64,000 nucleotides of DNA from Lachnoclostridium sp. An138 (GTDB lineage Bacteria; Bacillota; Clostridia; Lachnospirales; Lachnospiraceae), in NCBI RefSeq assembly GCF_002160765.1, contig NZ_NFLF01000001.1:62001-126000 (forward strand), written 5' to 3'. The notes below the pieces were generated by a model, which was not told the DNA's origin, ran no database searches, and was given only the letters and a program-made list of their open reading frames with translations. This document shows positions 59,381 through 64,000 of the stretch, piece after piece (within the stretch, counting starts at the first letter, position 1; every line of letters begins with the position of its first letter). The translations under genes were made by a program, and so were the position numbers.

Positions 59381-61141
59381 TCAGACTTCCTCCTCTGATT
59401 CGCCGGGGATTTCTGTCTTCTCAATTCCCAGGTACGGCAGAATATTCTCAAAAATATCCCGGATCACAGGAGCCGCGATGGTGCCGCCATAGTAAATCCC
59501 CTGGGGATTATGAATAATGCACATAGCCAGCACCTCCGGATCGTCTGCCGGCGCAAACCCCACAAAGGAAGCAATGTATTTGTTCGTTCCCCGGGGCAGC
59601 GTCTGGGAAGTGGCCGTCTTGCCGCCGATCCGGTACCCTTCTATATAGGCCTTGTTTCCTCCGCCCTCAGACACTACCTTTTCCAGAAGATAGCGCATGG
59701 TTTCCGAGGTTTCTTCGGATACGATTCCCTCCTTCGTCTCATATCGGAACCGTTTCAGCAGCTCTCCCTCACTGTTCCGGATCTCCACGCCGAAATGGGG
59801 CGTCACTCTGGTTCCTCCGTTAATGATGGAACTGATGGTCGTAGCAAGCTGAATGGGAGTAATCTGAAAGGACTGGCCGAAGGAAATGGTCGCCAGCTCC
59901 ACCGCCCCGATGTTCTCCATCTTGTGCATGATGGTCCCGGCTTCTCCCGGTATGTCGATCCCGGTTTTAGACATCAGGCCAAACTGCTGAAAATACCCGT
60001 AGAAGTCTTCTACCCCGATCCGCTGGCCGATGTCGATAAAGACAGGATTGCAGGAATTCATAATGGCCTGCACAAAGGTCTCCGTCCCGTGGCCTCCCAC
60101 CTTATGGCAGCGGATTCTTCGATCCTCCACCATGCGGAAACCTGGACAGTTGAAGGTATCATCCAGAGATACCACGCCCTTTTCCAGGGCCGCAGCCGCC
60201 GTGATAGTCTTGAACGTGGAGCCCGGTTCGTAGGTGTCGTTGACGCTCTGGTTCCTCCACATCTGGTTCAGCAGATCCTGAAGCTCCTGATCCGTCAGGC
60301 TGCCGGTATCCACTCCCGTATTCAGCGTGAACGGATCATTTAAATCAAATTCCGGCACATTGACACAGGCATAGATTTCCCCGTTTTTCGGATTCATAAC
60401 CAGAATCGACACATATGTGGCCTGCTTTTCCTCCAGGGCCTTCAGGGCCGCCTGCTGGGCATAGAGCTGAATATTGTAATCCAGACTGACATAGAGATCA
60501 TTACCCGGGACAGGCTCTACCCGCTCCTCCCCCGCGTCCGCGATCTCCACGCCCCGGGCGTCCGTCTCGGTCAGGATCGTTCCGTCGATTCCCTGCAGGT
60601 ACTCGTCGTAGACCACCTCCAGGCCGATGATACCCTGGTTATCGCTGCCTGTGAAGCCCAGGACCTTGGAAGCCAGAGTCCCGTAGGGATAATACCGCTT
60701 AAAATCCTCATCCACCTTCACCCCTGCCAGCTCATAGGCCCGGATTCGATCTCCCACTTCCTTTTCCACGTTCGTCTTGATCCGTTCAATGGAGCTGTAC
60801 TTCTCCACCCTTTCCCGGACCGTCTCCTCAGAAAGCCCCAGCTCGCTGCTTAAGACTTCTATCACTCTCTCCGGGTCCTCGATCTGGCTGTGCACCACAG
60901 AGATCGTACAGACGGTCCGGTTTGTGGCAAGCACGGTCCCCGAAGCGTCCACAATCTTTCCTCTTGCCGCCTTGATGCTGCGCTCCCGCTCATGCAAATC
61001 CTGCGCCAGCTCCTGATAATATTCCGACTCGAAAATCATAAGATGTACCAGACGGGCCGCCAGTCCGATCAGGGCCAGGAAGCAGACAGAAAACACAATT
61101 ACGATCTTTTTCCGGTTATAGGTTTTACATTTCGGATTCAT
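59381..61141 (-). CDS. spoVD: class B penicillin-binding protein, SpoVD-like
   Basis: This transpeptidase cross-links peptidoglycan; position and type suggest SpoVD (spore cortex) or a second division PBP. It has 586 residues from the ATG at 61141; an in-frame ATG at 61153 has no ribosome site. One transmembrane helix (about 14-33) and a dimerisation domain precede the transpeptidase domain. The motifs are STFK (S308), SCN (S363) and KTAT (K508). The last replaces the usual KTG by KTA. There is no PASTA domain, unlike B. subtilis SpoVD. A terminator-type hairpin overlaps its translation start, so expression relative to ftsI is probably reduced or regulated. Confidence 0.85.
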   Translation of the reverse strand: MNPKCKTYNRKKIVIVFSVCFLALIGLAARLVHLMIFESEYYQELAQDLHERERSIKAARGKIVDASGTVLATNRTVCTISVVHSQIEDPERVIEVLSSELGLSEETVRERVEKYSSIERIKTNVEKEVGDRIRAYELAGVKVDEDFKRYYPYGTLASKVLGFTGSDNQGIIGLEVVYDEYLQGIDGTILTETDARGVEIADAGEERVEPVPGNDLYVSLDYNIQLYAQQAALKALEEKQATYVSILVMNPKNGEIYACVNVPEFDLNDPFTLNTGVDTGSLTDQELQDLLNQMWRNQSVNDTYEPGSTFKTITAAAALEKGVVSLDDTFNCPGFRMVEDRRIRCHKVGGHGTETFVQAIMNSCNPVFIDIGQRIGVEDFYGYFQQFGLMSKTGIDIPGEAGTIMHKMENIGAVELATISFGQSFQITPIQLATTISSIINGGTRVTPHFGVEIRNSEGELLKRFRYETKEGIVSEETSETMRYLLEKVVSEGGGNKAYIEGYRIGGKTATSQTLPRGTNKYIASFVGFAPADDPEVLAMCIIHNPQGIYYGGTIAAPVIRDIFENILPYLGIEKTEIPGESEEEV

Positions 61142-61183
61142 AAAAAACCCCATAAACGGTTTGTTATAAACCTATTATGGGGT
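61141..61183 (-). terminator. terminator-like hairpin at the spoVD start
   Basis: On the minus strand ACCCCATAA (61183-61175) pairs with TTATGGGGT (61155-61147), followed at once by TTTTTATG. The last three bases are the start codon, and the GGGG that would serve as ribosome site is inside the stem. Confidence 0.75.
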
Positions 61184-61235
61184 CTTTTGTTTTATGCGTT
61201 TATCCGGAAAGCTCTGTCAGAGTCCGAGGGCCTGC

Positions 61236-63422
61236 TTACTGGGAAGCGTCTTCTTCTCCCGTATCAGCTTCACTGCCGTCCGCCGGAAGAATGGGACTAT
61301 CAATGCCGCCCATCATATCTCCGGCATCTTCACTCTCCAGCTCTTCTTCTGTAGGCATGGTAACCGTCTCACCCGTATTCGGATCAATCAGAGTTCCCTC
61401 CGGCAGTTCCTCTTCCGCTGTCTCTTCTTCTGTTCCTTCCTCTGTGCTGCCGCTCTCCTCTTCCGCCGCCTTCTGGGCATCTACTTCGTCCTGCATATCC
61501 GCCGGAATCTCTTCTGTCGCATAGATGTTCAGATAAGGCATGGCTTCCGTCATAATATTCTTAAAAATCTCCTGGGCAAAGCTGCTGCTGGCCTGAGCAG
61601 TGGCATCTGCCGCATTCGGCTCGTCCACAACCACATAGCAGACCACCTGGGGATTATCCACCGGCGCAAAGCCGATAAAGGAAACCAGATATTTCCGGTC
61701 GGAACGGGGAATCTTCTGGGCGGTTCCGGTCTTTCCTCCCATGGCATAGCCTGCCACGCGGGCATTTCGTCCCGTGGCATTGTTTCCGTTGGAATCCGCC
61801 TCTCCATACATGGTATGGTACAGGTACTGGCGGATCAGGGAAGAGGTCTTTTCCGAAACCGTCTGCCTTACCAGCGTCGCACCTATGTTCTCCACGGTCC
61901 CTCCGTCCGCGTCCAGGATCTTCTTCACCACATGAGGCTGATAATAATAACCGCCGTTGATGACAGAAGAAAAAGCGGAAGCCACCTGGATCATGGTCGT
62001 ATTATAGCCCTGCCCGAAAGAGCTGGTCGCAAGCTCCGTCACTCCCAGCGTGTCCTCATTGAACACCGTCGTGGCATTGTTCGCCTCGCCCGGAAGGTCG
62101 ATGTTCGTCTTCAGGCCAAAATTGAAGATCTCCTGATACTTCAGATAGTTCTCATAGCCCAGCATGGCGCCGATCTGCATCAGAGCGTCGTTGCAGGAAA
62201 ACATCAAAGCCCCTTCCAGGGTGATAAGTCCGTGTCCGGCCCGCTTCGCGCATTTGATTCTGGGCTGTCCCTCCACCACAGTCTGACCGCCGTCGCAGAC
62301 AAAGGTGCTGGAATCCGAAACCACACCCAGCTCCAGGGCCGCAGCCACCGTCAGAGGCTTTACCGTAGACCCCGGCTCATAGCCGTCGCTGATGCAGAAA
62401 TTTCTCCACATCTGGTTTCTGGCGTCCAGGAGCTCTTCCTCGCTCATGGCGTCCGCCTCTTCCTGGGTCAGATATCCGTTTTCCACCAGGTCGTGCGGAT
62501 TGTTCAGATCGTAATCCACATCAGATGCCATGGCCAGAATCTCCCCGTTCTGGGGATTCATCATGATGACGCCGATATTCTTTGCCGCCGGCCCTTCCGT
62601 GTTCTTATTGGTGTAATCCTCTATAAACTTGTCAATGTATTTTTCCACAATCTCCTGCAGCGTCGCGTCAATGGTGGATACCACCGTGTTTCCGTCCGTA
62701 GGCTGGCGCACCATTGTGGACTGCTCCAGATCCTCATTCAGGTATTTGTAGCTTCTGCCGTTGGTTCCATTCAGCACATCGCTGTATTCCTGCTCAATTC
62801 CCGTCTGGCCCTGATTTCCCGTCACCGTGTAGCCAATCACATGACAGGCCAGGGAATCATAGGGATAACGCCGGATATAGGAATCCTCAAACCAGACGCC
62901 CTTGATCCGCGCTCCGGCCTCGTCGTCCTCCATCAGCGCTTCAAATTCCGAAATCTCATCCTTGGTCAGCTGCCGCAGGAGCACCACGTAGCTGCTGTCA
63001 ATTCTGTCATTGTAGGTGGCGCGGAGCTCCGCCTCATCCAGACCGAAATACTGAACCAGAGCCTGAAGGGTAGGCTCCACGCAGTCCTTGTCCGGGTCCT
63101 CCTCGTCCGCGTTCTGGGAGAGCACCTTCGGGTCCAGAATCAGGTTGTATACCTTTTCACTGGTGGCCAGAATCGTCCCGTTCCGGTCCAGAATATCTCC
63201 CCGTCTGTAGGGAAGCAGCGTGCTGTTCGTGTCCTGCTGGGCCAGCACTCTTTTTGTATATTTGTCGCCGTTGGTCTTGTTGATATACGCCAGGCGCACA
63301 TTTACTCCAATTAAAGCAAGCACTATTATCGTAAATAATAGTGCCAGCTTACGTTTCATTCGGTTTGTCAGCAGCGCCTTCCGGCGCGCGCGCTTTCTGC
63401 CTTCATTACTCAAATTACTCAC
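61236..63422 (-). CDS. ftsI: division transpeptidase FtsI/PBP2B
   Basis: This class B penicillin-binding protein acts with FtsW at the septum. It has 728 residues. A basic N-terminus and transmembrane helix (about 25-45) precede a pedestal domain and the transpeptidase domain with STVK (S352), SCN (S409) and KTGT (K564). After residue 640 an acidic, low-complexity tail of about 85 residues follows (runs of Glu, Ser, Thr and Asp), with no PASTA domain. It overlaps ftsL by four bases. Confidence 0.93.
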   Translation of the reverse strand: MSNLSNEGRKRARRKALLTNRMKRKLALLFTIIVLALIGVNVRLAYINKTNGDKYTKRVLAQQDTNSTLLPYRRGDILDRNGTILATSEKVYNLILDPKVLSQNADEEDPDKDCVEPTLQALVQYFGLDEAELRATYNDRIDSSYVVLLRQLTKDEISEFEALMEDDEAGARIKGVWFEDSYIRRYPYDSLACHVIGYTVTGNQGQTGIEQEYSDVLNGTNGRSYKYLNEDLEQSTMVRQPTDGNTVVSTIDATLQEIVEKYIDKFIEDYTNKNTEGPAAKNIGVIMMNPQNGEILAMASDVDYDLNNPHDLVENGYLTQEEADAMSEEELLDARNQMWRNFCISDGYEPGSTVKPLTVAAALELGVVSDSSTFVCDGGQTVVEGQPRIKCAKRAGHGLITLEGALMFSCNDALMQIGAMLGYENYLKYQEIFNFGLKTNIDLPGEANNATTVFNEDTLGVTELATSSFGQGYNTTMIQVASAFSSVINGGYYYQPHVVKKILDADGGTVENIGATLVRQTVSEKTSSLIRQYLYHTMYGEADSNGNNATGRNARVAGYAMGGKTGTAQKIPRSDRKYLVSFIGFAPVDNPQVVCYVVVDEPNAADATAQASSSFAQEIFKNIMTEAMPYLNIYATEEIPADMQDEVDAQKAAEEESGSTEEGTEEETAEEELPEGTLIDPNTGETVTMPTEEELESEDAGDMMGGIDSPILPADGSEADTGEEDASQ

Positions 63423-63952
63423 CTGCTGATTGTGCCCAGTAAATCTTTCAATCCACTCTCTTCCTCAGGAATATCCGCATACTGCCTTACATAATCACTT
63501 CCCTCGCTGTCGTAGAGGACCACCTGATCCTCCTGTGCGTATACCATTCCCAGTTCATTGATGGCAATGTCCCGGATCTCTTCCAGATCCACGGAAGTCA
63601 CCACCCGGTTGTATTCGTCGTCATTTTCTGTCTTCAGATCAGACAGCTGTGATTCCAGAGCCGCGATATTCTTTACTTTCGCTGTATTATCCGCCTGCAG
63701 CTGAAGATATCCGGCGCACACCCACAGGGTCAGGCCGCAGGCCGCTGTCAGAAAAAGCACATAGCCAAGTCCCAGATTCCGGGGCTTTGCGTGTCCCGCA
63801 TGACGTACTTCCGGCCTGCGGCGGCGTTCCCGCCTCTCCGCCGGATTTCCGCTGGTCTGAAGCTTACGGACAGCGGTTCCCTCCACGTAGCCTGTCCTTC
63901 TTCTGCTGTCATCTTTTCTTTTGTCCGTGTAAATGCTTCTGATCTCTGCCAT
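63419..63952 (-). CDS. ftsL: cell division protein FtsL
   Basis: This is a small bitopic divisome protein of 177 residues. A long basic cytoplasmic N-terminus (ERRERRRRPEVRHAGHAKPR) and a transmembrane helix at about 60-83 are followed by a coiled coil (about 85-130, AKVKNIAALESQLSDLKTEN). Position between rsmH and ftsI identifies it, since FtsL sequences diverge strongly. Confidence 0.85.
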   Translation of the reverse strand: MAEIRSIYTDKRKDDSRRRTGYVEGTAVRKLQTSGNPAERRERRRRPEVRHAGHAKPRNLGLGYVLFLTAACGLTLWVCAGYLQLQADNTAKVKNIAALESQLSDLKTENDDEYNRVVTSVDLEEIRDIAINELGMVYAQEDQVVLYDSEGSDYVRQYADIPEEESGLKDLLGTISR

Positions 63953-63970
63953 AATTTTTTCCTGACTTTC

Positions 63971-64000
63971 TTAAATCCGTTCAAAAACGCGCAGCTTCGC
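63971..64000 (-). CDS. rsmH: RsmH (16S rRNA m4C1402 methyltransferase), last ten codons
   Basis: The minus strand enters the window in frame as AKLRVFERI followed by TAA (63971-63973). This is the conserved C-terminus of RsmH/MraW, the gene that normally precedes ftsL in the division cluster. Only the tail is present. Confidence 0.8.
   Translation of the reverse strand, partial: AKLRVFERI

Noticed and set aside
61194-63314. Plus-strand open frame of 706 codons
   Set aside because: It is antisense to ftsI with its STVK, SCN and KTGT motifs. It is a shadow created by codon bias.

Overview
The window reads as chromosomal DNA of a spore-forming member of the Clostridia, most likely a gut Lachnospiraceae bacterium. 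G+C is close to half by eye. Supporting signs are SpoIIGA, sigma-E and sigma-G, a PerR-rubrerythrin operon, an ATP-grasp-free YtfQRT/YjfF-type sugar operon, a DUF5688 gene and a clostridial-type dcw cluster. The genus cannot be assigned from the sequence alone. No insertion sequences, phage genes or CRISPR arrays were seen. Most genes lie on the minus strand.

Layout, left to right. 1-3.6 kb: a citrate synthase cut by the window edge, and a LysR regulator divergent from a PLP-dependent amino-acid decarboxylase. 3.6-6 kb: an oxidative-stress operon (perR, a two-rubredoxin protein, a ferredoxin-rubrerythrin fusion) with two PerR boxes on its promoter. 6-21.6 kb: a pentose/furanose utilisation region in three transcription blocks. 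These are araR-araA-FGGY kinase, then a YesMN-type two-component system, then a galactofuranose-type ABC transporter with two permeases and two binding proteins plus a second sugar isomerase. 21.8-28.9 kb: mscS, glgB, a HAD phosphatase, ligA and an rRNA pseudouridine synthase. 29-33.5 kb: gdhA, a helical hypothetical protein, a membrane-anchored SH3 protein and a DUF5688 protein. 33.7 kb: tRNA-Arg(CCG). 34-37.7 kb: nrdR, an EamA-YqeG fusion, an Xaa-Pro peptidase and efp in one operon.

37.9-49.2 kb is a remodelled sporulation locus. ymxH/ylmC, sigG, spoIIGA and sigE are all present on the plus strand. Minus-strand genes lie among them: blaR1-blaI, carD, an Lsa-like ABC-F gene, and an ECF sigma factor with a membrane beta-propeller partner. 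49.3-51.9 kb holds an aldehyde dehydrogenase/alcohol dehydrogenase pair. 52.2-64 kb is the division and cell-wall cluster on the minus strand: rsmH (tail only), ftsL, ftsI, a SpoVD-like PBP, mraY, murD, ftsW, murA, divIB and ftsZ.

The most striking regulatory structure is the roughly 370-base leader of the ABC-F gene. It holds a promoter, a 6-codon leader peptide, and three mutually exclusive RNA pairings that end in an intrinsic terminator, which is the layout of drug-inducible ribosome-mediated attenuation. Other points of note are: two in-frame fusions that keep an internal Shine-Dalgarno and start (ferredoxin-rubrerythrin and EamA-YqeG); a terminator hairpin overlapping the start of the SpoVD-like gene; tandem BlaI operators; AraR-type operators flanking the araR promoter; and paired direct-repeat operators flanking the promoter of the SH3 gene.
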